Part shown: positions 7,113 to 14,475 of the stretch, in pieces
Numbering within the stretch: position 1 is the first letter of the stretch
How the letters are laid out: each line of letters starts with the position of its first letter
Assembly (NCBI GenBank): GCA_937952305.1
Contig: CALFZO010000168.1
Span: 1-19,443, forward strand
Reading direction: 5' to 3'
Length of the DNA stretch: 19,443 bases
From: an uncultured Anaerolineales bacterium
GTDB lineage: Bacteria > Chloroflexota > Anaerolineae > Anaerolineales > UBA6663
Translations under genes and position numbers: made by a program
The notes under the pieces: generated by a model
The model's database searches: none
Seen by the model: the letters and a program-made list of their open reading frames with translations, nothing else
What the model was told of the DNA's origin: nothing

Positions 7113-8345
7113 CTAGGCTGGCTTGAACAGGCCCGGGAAGAGCGCGTAGAACTCGGCGGCGCGCACCACGTCGTCGAGCGGCACGTTCTCGTCCTGCATG
7201 TGCGCGGTCTTCTCGTCTCCGGGGCCGAAACCGATGGACGGGATGCCGGCCTTGCCGGCCCAATAAGTGCCATTGGTCGAGAAGTCCCAGGTGCCCAGCG
7301 GCCGCTGCTCGCCCCACAGCGCGGTGATGGCGGCCTGCCCGGCTTGCGCCAGCGGATGCGCGTCCTCCAACAGCCAGGGCGGGTAGAACTTGGAGACCGG
7401 GAAGACGAACCCGGTGTAGGACGGCTCGTCGTAGAACAGCTCTTCGACGTGGATTTCGTCCTGGAGATAGTCGGCGATCAGGCCCTGGACCTGCGCGATG
7501 ACCTGGTCGCGCGGCTCGTTGGACGTGATCCGGCGGTCGAGGAAGATGGTGAACTGGTCCGGCACCGCGTTGAGCGAAGCCGTGCGGGCGGCGACGTCCG
7601 TCACAGCGATGGAGGGGTTGCCCTGGATGGGATGGGCGCCCATGCCCAGCCGGAAGCGGCGGTCCAGCTCGCGAATCTGGGTGATGACGGCCATCATCTT
7701 GTAGACGGCGTTGTCGCCCAGGTAATGCGAGGCGGCGTGGGCCGACTTGCCGTAGGCCGTAATCTTGAGCTCGATGCGGCCCTTGTGGCCGCGGTAGACG
7801 CGCATCCGGGTGGGCTCACCGATGACGACGGCGTCGGGCCGCACCTGGGGGTCGGCCTCGACGAAGGCGTTGGGGGCGATGCCGTCGCACCACTCCTCCA
7901 TGTTGCCGAAGTAGTAGGCCGTCCAGCCATCGAGCAATCCCAGATCGCGGGCCAGCGCCAGGCCGTAAAGCATGCCGGGCGTGCTGCCCTTCTCGTCGCA
8001 GGCGCCGCGGGCGTACAGCCGGCCGTCCTCGACCTTGCCCACAAACGGGTCCCACTCCCAATCGGCGCGGTCGCCAATGCCGACCGTGTCGATGTGCGAG
8101 TCGTAGACCAGCACGCGCGGCCCGGTGCCGATGCGCCCAAGGGTGTTGCCCATCTTGTCGAAGCGCACGTCCTCGAAGCCCAGGCCGCGCATCTCGGCCT
8201 GGATGCGCTCGCCCACCGGGCCGATCTGGGACTCCATGCTCGGGATGGCGCAGATCTCGCGCATGAACTTGAGGATCGTCTCGCGCTGCGCGGCGACCCG
8301 GCTTTGGATGGTCTGGATCAGTTCAGGAGTGATAGGAGTGCTCAT
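7113..8345 (-). CDS. M20 family metallohydrolase, YgeY-type
   Basis: The 410-residue protein is a complete M20 di-zinc hydrolase. Visible ligands: HIDTVG with H84 and D86, bridging D117 in GACDEKGS, the catalytic pair E150-E151 in NMEEWCDG, E177 in GEPT, and H382 in TAHM. Several stretches resemble E. coli YgeY more than ArgE or DapE, notably KMGNTLGRIGTGPR (64-77), IDTVGIG (85-91), VYRGHKGRIEL (183-193) and WDFSTNGTYWAGKAGIP (353-369). YgeY-type proteins sit in gene clusters for anaerobic purine/ureide breakdown and were named for a link to selenium-dependent hydroxylases. The real substrate is not established here. The ATG at 8345 gives the expected N-terminal length; its ribosome site (GAGAG) is weak. 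It lies 34 bases after fabI and 223 bases before the carbamoyltransferase gene, in the same direction. Confidence 0.92.
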   Translation of the reverse strand: MSTPITPELIQTIQSRVAAQRETILKFMREICAIPSMESQIGPVGERIQAEMRGLGFEDVRFDKMGNTLGRIGTGPRVLVYDSHIDTVGIGDRADWEWDPFVGKVEDGRLYARGACDEKGSTPGMLYGLALARDLGLLDGWTAYYFGNMEEWCDGIAPNAFVEADPQVRPDAVVIGEPTRMRVYRGHKGRIELKITAYGKSAHAASHYLGDNAVYKMMAVITQIRELDRRFRLGMGAHPIQGNPSIAVTDVAARTASLNAVPDQFTIFLDRRITSNEPRDQVIAQVQGLIADYLQDEIHVEELFYDEPSYTGFVFPVSKFYPPWLLEDAHPLAQAGQAAITALWGEQRPLGTWDFSTNGTYWAGKAGIPSIGFGPGDEKTAHMQDENVPLDDVVRAAEFYALFPGLFKPA

Positions 8346-8372
8346 GCGGCTTCGCTCTCAAGTGATGGCGGG

Positions 8373-8392
8373 AGGCGCCTCAGGCGGCGCCT
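8373..8392. repeat. Short hairpin spanning the fabI stop codon
   Basis: AGGCGCC (8373-8379) and GGCGCCT (8386-8392) form a perfect 7-base-pair stem whose 6-base loop contains the fabI stop codon. No T-run follows. It may reduce read-through into the M20 hydrolase gene or mark a processing site. In DNA this GC-rich, such a match could also be chance. Confidence 0.3.
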
Positions 8393-9177
8393 TCCTCCGG
8401 GCTGGGGAAACCGGCCACGTTGTAGCCGGCGTCCACGTAGTGGATCTCGCCGGTCACCCCGGCGGCCAAATCGGAGCACAGGTAGGCGGCGGCGTTGCCA
8501 ACATCGTCGATGGTGATGTTGCGGCGCAGCAGGCTGGCCTTGGCGAATTCGCTGATCATCTGGCGCGAGCCGGCGATGCCGGCCACTGCCAGGGTGCGGA
8601 TAGGGCCGGCCGAGATGCCGTTGACGCGGATTTTCTTCTCATGCGTCCCCAGGTCCAGGGCCAGGTAGCGCACGCTGGCCTCCAGCGCGGCCTTGGCCAC
8701 GCCCATGACGTTGTAGTGCTGGACGGCCCGCACCGCGCCCAGGTACGTCATGGTCAGCAGGGCGCCGCCCGGCCGCAGGATCGGCAGGTAGGCCTTGGCC
8801 AGGGCCGTGAAGGAGTAGACGCTGATGTCCATGGCCAGCCCGAAGCCGGCGCGCGAGACGGCGTAGTACGGGCCGGCCAGGTCGTCGCGGCCGGCAAACG
8901 CGATCGAGTGCACCAGGATGTCGATCTCGCCGAAGGCGGCGCGCGTCTTCTCGACGACGGCAGCGATGTCCGCATCCTGGCTCACATCGCACGGCTCCAC
9001 GAAGGTGGAGCCCAGCGACTCGGCCAACGGGCGCACGCGCCGCTCGAGCTTCTCGCCCGCGTAACTGAAGCCGAGCGTGGCGCCCTCGCGGTGCAGGGCT
9101 TTGGCGATGCCCCAGGCGATGCTGTGGTCGTTCGCTACGCCGAAGATCAGCGCGGTCTTGCCGGTGAGTAAGCCCAT
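8380..9177 (-). CDS. fabI: Enoyl-[acyl-carrier-protein] reductase (NADH), FabI type
   Basis: The 265-residue protein catalyses the last reduction of each fatty-acid elongation cycle in the cytoplasm (type II FAS). The N-terminal NADH-binding motif is GVANDHSIAWG (residues 13-23), the FabI form of the glycine-rich loop. The catalytic set Tyr145 (TYLGA), Tyr155 and Lys162 (YNVMGVAK) matches the E. coli Tyr146/Tyr156/Lys163 pattern, and AGPIRTLA (190-197) is the substrate-loop signature. The ATG at 9177 has GGAGGAG 8 bases upstream; the frame stays open for another 1.3 kb upstream only as a shadow of rarD and mpg. A TATCAT (9229-9234, reverse strand) could be a -10 giving a leader of about 45 bases, but no -35 accompanies it. 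The expected triclosan/diazaborine target fold appears intact. Confidence 0.96.
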   Translation of the reverse strand: MGLLTGKTALIFGVANDHSIAWGIAKALHREGATLGFSYAGEKLERRVRPLAESLGSTFVEPCDVSQDADIAAVVEKTRAAFGEIDILVHSIAFAGRDDLAGPYYAVSRAGFGLAMDISVYSFTALAKAYLPILRPGGALLTMTYLGAVRAVQHYNVMGVAKAALEASVRYLALDLGTHEKKIRVNGISAGPIRTLAVAGIAGSRQMISEFAKASLLRRNITIDDVGNAAAYLCSDLAAGVTGEIHYVDAGYNVAGFPSPEEGAA

Positions 9178-9263
9178 GGTGCGATCTCCTCCAGGAATGC
9201 GGCCGCCGCCGGATGGGGTGCGGCCCCAATGATACCCGAGACCGGACGCGCGGGCGGGCGGCC

Positions 9264-10154
9264 TCAGCCGTGGGCGGCCGCGCGCAGCCGGGCCCGGTAG
9301 GCCAGGACGCCTTCGACGCCGAACAGGAGCAGCGCCACCCAGACCAGGCCGAAGCCGATCCACTGCGCGCCCGAGAACGGCTCGTGATAGACGAGCACGC
9401 CCAGCAGGAATTGCAGCGTCGGGGCCAGGTACTGCAGGACCCCGACCAGCGACAGCGGGATGCGCTGGGCCGCCGACGCAAACAGCAGCAGCGGCACCGT
9501 GGTCACCAGGCCCGCTCCCACCAGCAGCAGGTCGCTGGCCGGCCCGCCCTGCAGGAAGGCGCCCTGGCCACTGGCCCCGGCCGCCAGCAGCACCCCCAGC
9601 GCCGGCACCAGCAGCAGCCCCGTCTCCAGCGTCAGGCCATACAGCGAGTTGAGCGGCGCAAGTTTCTTCACCAGGCCGTACAGCGCGAAGGTGACGGCCA
9701 GCGTCAGCGCGATCCAGGGCAGGGACCCGTAGACGAAGGTGAGATAGAGCACGCCGGCCGCCGCCAGGCCGATCGGCAGCCACTGGCCGGCGCGCAGCCG
9801 TTCGCGCAGGAAGATGACGCCCATCAACACGCTCAGCAGCGGGTTGATGAAATAGCCCAGGCTGGTCTCCACGATGAAGCCGGCGTTGACGGCCCAGACG
9901 TAGGTCAGCCAGTTCAGGCCGATCAGGGCCGCGGCCGGCAGATACGCGCGCACCACCCGCCCGGTCAGGGCCTGGGAGCGGAAGTCCGGCCAGCGGCGCT
10001 GCCCGACGATGACGACCAGCAGCATCGCGCAGGACCAGGCGATGCGGTGGCTGAGGAGTTGGGGGGCCGGCACGGCGTGCAGCCATTTCCAATAGACGGG
10101 CAGCAGCCCCCACAGACCGTAGGCCGCCACCGCATACCAGATCCCGCGTTTCAT
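9264..10154 (-). CDS. rarD: RarD-type EamA/DMT family transporter
   Basis: The 296-residue inner-membrane protein has about ten hydrophobic segments and matches the RarD branch of the drug/metabolite transporter superfamily. Evidence includes the opening MKRGIWYAVAAYGLWGLLPVYWK-like segment (residues 1-23), AWSCAML (39-45), GLNWLTYVWAVNAG and ETSLGYFINPLLSVLMG, and two EamA halves with TLxF/FGLVW ends. RarD in E. coli was linked to chloramphenicol resistance, but the natural substrate is unsettled. The ATG at 10154 overlaps the mpg stop by four bases (ATGA), so translation is probably coupled to mpg; the ribosome site itself is weak. A second, more distant EamA transporter occurs at 14471-15349. 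Confidence 0.92.
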   Translation of the reverse strand: MKRGIWYAVAAYGLWGLLPVYWKWLHAVPAPQLLSHRIAWSCAMLLVVIVGQRRWPDFRSQALTGRVVRAYLPAAALIGLNWLTYVWAVNAGFIVETSLGYFINPLLSVLMGVIFLRERLRAGQWLPIGLAAAGVLYLTFVYGSLPWIALTLAVTFALYGLVKKLAPLNSLYGLTLETGLLLVPALGVLLAAGASGQGAFLQGGPASDLLLVGAGLVTTVPLLLFASAAQRIPLSLVGVLQYLAPTLQFLLGVLVYHEPFSGAQWIGFGLVWVALLLFGVEGVLAYRARLRAAAHG

Positions 10155-10783
10155 GGAGCCTGGCCGGGTGGGGGGGCGGCCCGGCGCCGGGCCGGTCCGC
10201 TGACGCTGGAGCTGTCCGCCACATACCAGCGCCATAGCGCCGCTTTGGCCGCCGCGTCGCCGCTGATGCCGATGCGCGGCGATGTGGCCACACGGCTGGC
10301 CGGCACCGGTTCGCCGGTGGTGAGGTACAACGGGCTGCCGCGTTCGAGCAGGTCGCAGCCGCTGAAGGCGCGGTCGATGGCCAGCGCCCGGCAGAGCCGG
10401 GCCGGGCCGCGGCACAAGTCGCGCGCGGCCAGGTGCGGCTGGCGGGCCTGCATCCCGGCCAAACCCTCCAGCGGCTCCAGGGCGCGCACCAGCACCGCGG
10501 CCGGCGTGCCTTCCGCCTCGGTGACGACGTTGAAGCAGAAGTGCATACCATACGTGAAGTAGACGTAGGCCGTGCCCGGGCGCGCGAACATCGGCGCGTT
10601 GCGGGCGGTGCGGCCGCGGAAGGCGTGGGCGGCGGCGTCGCCGGGGCGGTAGGCCTCCGTCTCGACGATACGCCCGCTCAGACGGGTGCCGTCCGGCAGG
10701 ACGCGCACCAGGCGCAGGCCGAGCAGGTCGCGGGCGACGCGGCGCGTATCACGGGCGAAGAATTGGCGGGGCAGGCGGGCCAC
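10151..10783 (-). CDS. mpg: DNA-3-methyladenine glycosylase (AAG/MPG family)
   Basis: The 210-residue protein is a base-excision repair glycosylase that removes alkylated and deaminated purines. It carries the catalytic segment IVETEAY (39-45; E43 as the water-activating glutamate, Y45 as a base-stacking residue), then H53, GRTARNAPMF (57-66), the hallmark AYVYFTYGMHFCFNVV (72-87), GPARLCRALAID (126-137), and SPRIGI. The start is a GTG at 10783, with no Shine-Dalgarno but with a -10 element ending 6 bases upstream, so the mRNA is probably leaderless. The C-terminal 15 residues (Pro/Arg-rich) are extra. It is the first gene of a leftward run and overlaps rarD by four bases. Confidence 0.94.
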   Translation of the reverse strand: MARLPRQFFARDTRRVARDLLGLRLVRVLPDGTRLSGRIVETEAYRPGDAAAHAFRGRTARNAPMFARPGTAYVYFTYGMHFCFNVVTEAEGTPAAVLVRALEPLEGLAGMQARQPHLAARDLCRGPARLCRALAIDRAFSGCDLLERGSPLYLTTGEPVPASRVATSPRIGISGDAAAKAALWRWYVADSSSVSGPARRRAAPPPGQAP

Positions 10784-10789
10784 GGCCCA

Positions 10790-10818
10790 ATTGTAGGCGA
10801 CCTGGCGCTGGCTGCGAA
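10790..10818 (-). promoter_or_regulatory. Leaderless promoter of mpg
   Basis: On the reverse strand TTCGCA (10813-10818, 4 of 6 matches) and TACAAT (10790-10795, 5 of 6) are 17 bases apart. Six bases separate the -10 from the GTG start of mpg at 10783, which puts the expected transcription start at the initiation codon. It lies back to back with the promoter of the divergent gene at 10870. Confidence 0.55.
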
Positions 10819-10834
10819 GTCTGGGTGGGGCGGG

Positions 10835-10863
10835 TCGCCAGGCGGGGCCGGAAGCGTTATCAT
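10835..10863 (+). promoter_or_regulatory. Leaderless promoter of the DUF1295 gene
   Basis: TCGCCA (10835-10840, 4 of 6 matches) and TATCAT (10858-10863, 5 of 6) are 17 bases apart. The -10 ends 6 bases before the ATG at 10870, and no Shine-Dalgarno is present. The -35 elements of this promoter and of the mpg promoter are only 16 bases apart, so RNA polymerase or a regulator bound here could affect both genes. Confidence 0.55.
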
Positions 10864-10869
10864 AGTGAC

Positions 10870-11646
10870 ATGGTTTGGTGGCAGGTCTACCTCGGCGGCG
10901 GCGCCGCGATCCTGATCCTGATGACGCTGCTCTGGGCGGTGAGCGTGGCGGCTCGCGACGCCAGCCTGGTGGACAGCGTGTGGGGGCCGGGCTTCGGCCT
11001 GGCCGCGCTGGCTTACTTCGCGGGCGGTGACGGCGACTGGGGGCGCAAATGCCTCATTACGGCGCTGGTGCTGGTCTGGGGTCTGCGCCTGGGCGTCTAC
11101 ATCTTCCGCCGCAATCACGGGCGCGGCGAGGACTATCGCTACCGGGCCTGGCGCCGCCAGTACGGCGCCAACTACTGGTGGATCAGTTTCTTCCAGGTCT
11201 ATCTCTTGCAGGGCGCGCTGCTGTGGCTGATCTCGGCGCCGCTGCTGGCCGCGCAGCTGGGGCCGGCCACGCCGCTGACCGCGTTGGATGGGCTGGGCGC
11301 GCTGGTGTGGGCGGCCGGCTTCTTCTTTGAGGTAGTGGGCGACTGGCAGTTGGCGCGTTTCAAAGCCGACCCGGCCAACCGGGGCCGCGTCATGGACCGG
11401 GGCCTGTGGCGCTATACGCGCCACCCCAACTACTTTGGCGACGCGTGTCTGTGGTGGGGCCTCTGGCTCATCGCCTGCGGCGGGCCGGGCGGCTGGCTCA
11501 CCGTCTTCGCGCCGGCGCTGATGACGTTCCTGCTCGTGCGCGTGTCTGGCGTCGCCCTGCTGGAGCAGACTCTGAGCCAGCGGCCCGGCTATCGCGAATA
11601 CGTTCAGCGCACCTCCGCCTTTATCCCCTGGCCGCCCAAACAGTAG
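10870..11646 (+). CDS. DUF1295 / steroid 5-alpha-reductase-like integral membrane protein
   Basis: The 258-residue protein has about six or seven hydrophobic segments (for example residues 6-26, 39-51, 61-79, 103-126, 140-156, 192-203, 209-227). The DUF1295 signature is clear: DSVWGPGF near the N-terminus (35-42), RRNHGRGEDYRYRAWR (80-95) and the C-terminal GLWRYTRHPNYFGD (178-191), shared with isoprenylcysteine methyltransferases and steroid reductases that bind SAM or NADPH at this site. No substrate has been established for the bacterial family; a lipid or isoprenoid substrate is likely. The ATG at 10870 directly follows a leaderless-type promoter. It is divergent from mpg and about 175 bases ahead of the HD-GYP gene; no terminator was seen between them. 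Confidence 0.92.
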   Translation: MVWWQVYLGGGAAILILMTLLWAVSVAARDASLVDSVWGPGFGLAALAYFAGGDGDWGRKCLITALVLVWGLRLGVYIFRRNHGRGEDYRYRAWRRQYGANYWWISFFQVYLLQGALLWLISAPLLAAQLGPATPLTALDGLGALVWAAGFFFEVVGDWQLARFKADPANRGRVMDRGLWRYTRHPNYFGDACLWWGLWLIACGGPGGWLTVFAPALMTFLLVRVSGVALLEQTLSQRPGYREYVQRTSAFIPWPPKQ

Positions 11647-11680
11647 CTGTCCGCGTGCGGGCCAGGCCCACTGTTTCCGC

Positions 11681-11709
11681 TTGTTGCCGAGTGTGGGCTG
11701 TGCTATGGT
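11681..11709 (+). promoter_or_regulatory. Possible extended -10 promoter of the HD-GYP sensor gene
   Basis: TTGTTG (11681-11686) is 17 bases from TATGGT (11704-11709), which is preceded by TGC, an extended -10 (TGn) arrangement. The predicted start near 11716 leaves a 5' leader of about 105 bases before the ATG at 11822. No recognisable riboswitch was found in that leader. Confidence 0.4.
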
Positions 11710-11821
11710 GAAGCCCGGCTGACAAGGGGGTAAATTCTCGCCAAGCCTCGTGGGTGTCGGTGGGCTGCGCCCGCCTCCTCTGCGCCTCACGCGCCGCGCC
11801 GGTTGAAAGGCCGCAAGCATC

Positions 11822-14458
11822 ATGGGTCGGTCGTCGCCAGAGCCTGCCTTCATCCCTCCACCGGTCGAGCCGCGCCGCCCGAGGCCGATGCCGTTCTGGC
11901 GCCGCTTAGTAGCTCCCCATGCCGCCCTCACCGGCCGCGATCAGCGGCGCCAGGCCACGTTTCTATCCGCCTTCATCCTCGCCCTAATCGTCCTGGCCGC
12001 GGTCGTGGAAATCCTGGCCGTGGCCCTGCTCCGGCCGAGCGAAGCGTATACCGGCTACTATCAGACGATTGGCTCGGTGGCTGCCCTGGCGGTGGCCTAC
12101 GGGCTGAGCCGCACCCGGCACCTCCGGCTGGCGGCTGCGCTCACCGTCATCATCGCCAATGTGGCCACCTTTGTCAGCGCCGTGGCCGAGCCGGATTGGG
12201 TCTTGGGCGGCTTGCTGGATTATCTGCTCCTGCCGGTCTGGCTGGCCAGCGTTTACTTCGGCCTGCGTGAACTCCTCGGTCTGCTGGGCTTGTCCCTGGC
12301 CGGGCTCCTGCTCTACCCGCTGTTGGTCCCGCAGGTGGGCCTGGACGCCATCCTGGTGGGGCCGTTCAGCTTCGTGCTGGTCACCGGCGCCATGCTGTTG
12401 TTGCTGACCCGCTATCGCGACGTTTTGGAACGCGACCGCCAGGCGGAGTTGGCCGAAAAGGAGTTGCGCTACCGCACGCTGGTCGAGCAGATCCCGGCGA
12501 TCACGTACCTGGATGCTGTGAACCCCGCTGACCCGGCCGGCTTCACGCCCGTCTACGTCAGCCCGCAGTTCGATGCGTGGCTGGGCTACTCCAGCGCCGA
12601 GTACCAGCGCCGCCCGCAGCTGTGGCGCGAGCTGGTGCACCCGGACGACCGTCCGCGCGTCCTGGGTGCGAACGATCACTTTGACGCCGCGGATGCCGTG
12701 GCCGCGCAGGAGTACCGCCTCGTCACTCGCGCCGGGCGCGTCCTGTGGGTGCAGGACCATGCCGAGGTCCGCTGGGACGCGGTCACCGGGCAGCGCCTGC
12801 GGCAGGGCGTCCTGCTGGATATCACCGAACGCAAACGCGCGGAGGAGCGCATCCGGCGGGAGGCTGCCCGCGCCCAGGCGCTCCTGCGCGTGGCCGGCCG
12901 GCTCAACCGCCTGCTGGACCTGGAAGCCTTGCTCACCGTCATCTGTGAGGAGGCCGCCCAGGCTTTGGAAGTGCCGGTCGCGGCCATTAGCCTGTACGAC
13001 GCCCGGCGCGACGTGCTAGCCCTGGCCGGCGCGGTCGGTTTGCCAGCCGGGCAGGCGGCCCAGGTGCCGCCGGTAGCCCGCGCCCAGTATGACCGGGCCG
13101 TCGCCCAGCATGGGCCGGTGGGCGTGCTGCCAGACTTGCGGGCCATCCCGTCCTTGCCCGGCCGGGAGCTTTACGCCGACCTGGGCGTGCACTCGCTGGC
13201 CTTCGCCAGCCTGGTGCAGGAAGACCAGCTGATCGGCGCTCTGATCGTCCTGACGCTGGCCGCCGGCCGGGAATACACGGACGACGACCGCATGTTGCTG
13301 CGCGGGCTGGCGGACCAGGCGGCGCTGGCCATCGTCAATACGCGCTTGTTCAAGGACGCACAGCGGCGTTCGCAGCAGCTGCAGGCGCTGCGCGCCATCG
13401 ATATCGCGATCGCCACCAACCACAATCTGCGCGACATGCTGGAGACCTTGCTGGCCCAGGTGACCGATCAGCTGCGCGTTGATGCCGCGGTGGTGCTGCT
13501 GTTTGAGCCCGGCCAGCAGGAACTTCTGTACGGCGCCAGCCGCGGTTTCCAGACCGAGGCGCTGCAATACACGCGCCTGCGCCTGGGCGAAGGTTTCGCC
13601 GGCCAGGCCGCGCTGGAGCAGCGCGTGGTCCAGCTTCCGGACCTGAGCACGGCGCCGGCGCTGTTGACCCTGGCGCCGCTGCTGCACACCGAAGGGTTCG
13701 CCAGCTACTATGCGGCCCCGCTGGTGGCGCAGGGGCAGGTGAAGGGCGTCCTGGAAGTCTTCCACCGTTCCCGGCTTGAAGCCGACCAGGAGTGGCTGGC
13801 CTTCCTCGAGGCGCTGGCCGGCCAGGCCGCCATCGCCATTGATAACACGACGCTGTTTGTGAGCCTCGAGCAGACCAATGCGGAGTTGTCCCGGGCCTAC
13901 GACGCCACCATCGAAGGCTGGTCGCGCGCGCTCGATCTGCGCGACAAGGAGACGGAGGGCCACACCCAGCGCGTCACGGAAATGACCCTGCGCCTGGCCG
14001 CGGCGCTGGGTTTGCCGGAGGCCGAGCGCGTGCACGTCCGGCGCGGCGCGCTGCTGCACGACATCGGCAAGATGGGCATCCCGGACAACATCCTGCTCAA
14101 ACCCGGGCCGTTGACCGACGACGAGTGGGCGATTATGCGGCGGCACCCGGAGTATGCCCTCGAGATGCTGAGGCCCATCGACTACTTGCAGCCGGCCCTG
14201 GATATCCCGTATTGCCATCACGAGAAGTGGGACGGCACCGGCTATCCGCGCGGCCTGGCCGGGGACACTATCCCGGTAGCGGCGCGTTTGTTCGCGGTGG
14301 TGGACGTGTGGGATGCGCTCAGTTCAGACCGCCCGTATCGGGCGGCCTGGTCCCCGGAGCGGGTGCGCGCCCACCTGGCCGAGCTGGCGGGCACGCACTT
14401 CGATCCCCAGGTCGTGCGGGCCTTCCTGCCCCTGATCGATCCCGCCGCGGCAGGCTGA
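11822..14458 (+). CDS. Membrane sensor with PAS, two GAF domains and HD-GYP (c-di-GMP phosphodiesterase)
   Basis: The 878-residue protein has an N-terminal membrane region of about six helices (residues 45-195), a PAS domain (about 217-337, with LVHPDD at 271-276 and the DITERKRAEERI exit), a GAF domain (about 355-510), a second GAF domain (about 525-680) and a C-terminal HD-GYP domain (about 690-875). The HD-GYP metal and signature residues are intact: GHTQRV (H714), HDIGKMGIPD (H746, D747, K750), RHPEYA (H775), and HHEKWDGTGYPRG (799-811, the GYP motif at 807-809). It should therefore hydrolyse c-di-GMP in the cytoplasm in response to ligands or redox signals; sensed ligands are unknown. 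There is no GGDEF domain. The start at 11822 has only a weak purine-rich stretch (GAAAGG) 11 bases upstream; an internal ATG (codon 23) is an alternative. It ends 12 bases before the convergent EamA gene. Confidence 0.95.
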   Translation: MGRSSPEPAFIPPPVEPRRPRPMPFWRRLVAPHAALTGRDQRRQATFLSAFILALIVLAAVVEILAVALLRPSEAYTGYYQTIGSVAALAVAYGLSRTRHLRLAAALTVIIANVATFVSAVAEPDWVLGGLLDYLLLPVWLASVYFGLRELLGLLGLSLAGLLLYPLLVPQVGLDAILVGPFSFVLVTGAMLLLLTRYRDVLERDRQAELAEKELRYRTLVEQIPAITYLDAVNPADPAGFTPVYVSPQFDAWLGYSSAEYQRRPQLWRELVHPDDRPRVLGANDHFDAADAVAAQEYRLVTRAGRVLWVQDHAEVRWDAVTGQRLRQGVLLDITERKRAEERIRREAARAQALLRVAGRLNRLLDLEALLTVICEEAAQALEVPVAAISLYDARRDVLALAGAVGLPAGQAAQVPPVARAQYDRAVAQHGPVGVLPDLRAIPSLPGRELYADLGVHSLAFASLVQEDQLIGALIVLTLAAGREYTDDDRMLLRGLADQAALAIVNTRLFKDAQRRSQQLQALRAIDIAIATNHNLRDMLETLLAQVTDQLRVDAAVVLLFEPGQQELLYGASRGFQTEALQYTRLRLGEGFAGQAALEQRVVQLPDLSTAPALLTLAPLLHTEGFASYYAAPLVAQGQVKGVLEVFHRSRLEADQEWLAFLEALAGQAAIAIDNTTLFVSLEQTNAELSRAYDATIEGWSRALDLRDKETEGHTQRVTEMTLRLAAALGLPEAERVHVRRGALLHDIGKMGIPDNILLKPGPLTDDEWAIMRRHPEYALEMLRPIDYLQPALDIPYCHHEKWDGTGYPRGLAGDTIPVAARLFAVVDVWDALSSDRPYRAAWSPERVRAHLAELAGTHFDPQVVRAFLPLIDPAAAG

Positions 14459-14475
14459 GCCAGGCCAAGCTCAGC
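14454..14475. terminator. Hairpin at the convergent gene end, overlapping both stop codons
   Basis: GCTGAGC (14454-14460) and GCTCAGC (14469-14475) form a perfect 7-base-pair stem with an 8-base loop. The TGA of the HD-GYP gene lies in the left arm and the TGA of the EamA gene lies in the right arm. Neither strand has a T-run, so it may act only as a weak or factor-assisted bidirectional terminator, or protect RNA ends. Confidence 0.4.

Noticed and set aside
7101..8516. 471-codon rightward frame opposite the M20 hydrolase gene
   Set aside because: Antisense shadow of a gene with complete metal-binding residues.
8380..10551. 723-codon leftward frame that would fuse FabI to a long N-terminal extension
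   Set aside because: The extension is an out-of-frame reading of rarD and mpg. FabI has its own GGAGGAG site and a normal N-terminus at 9177.
10678..11931. 417-codon leftward frame opposite the DUF1295 gene
   Set aside because: Low-complexity Arg/Gln/Pro-rich translation without motifs; the forward strand holds a clear membrane protein with family signatures.
13016..14221. 401-codon leftward frame opposite the HD-GYP gene
   Set aside because: Shadow of the GAF and HD-GYP coding sequence, whose motifs are intact on the forward strand.
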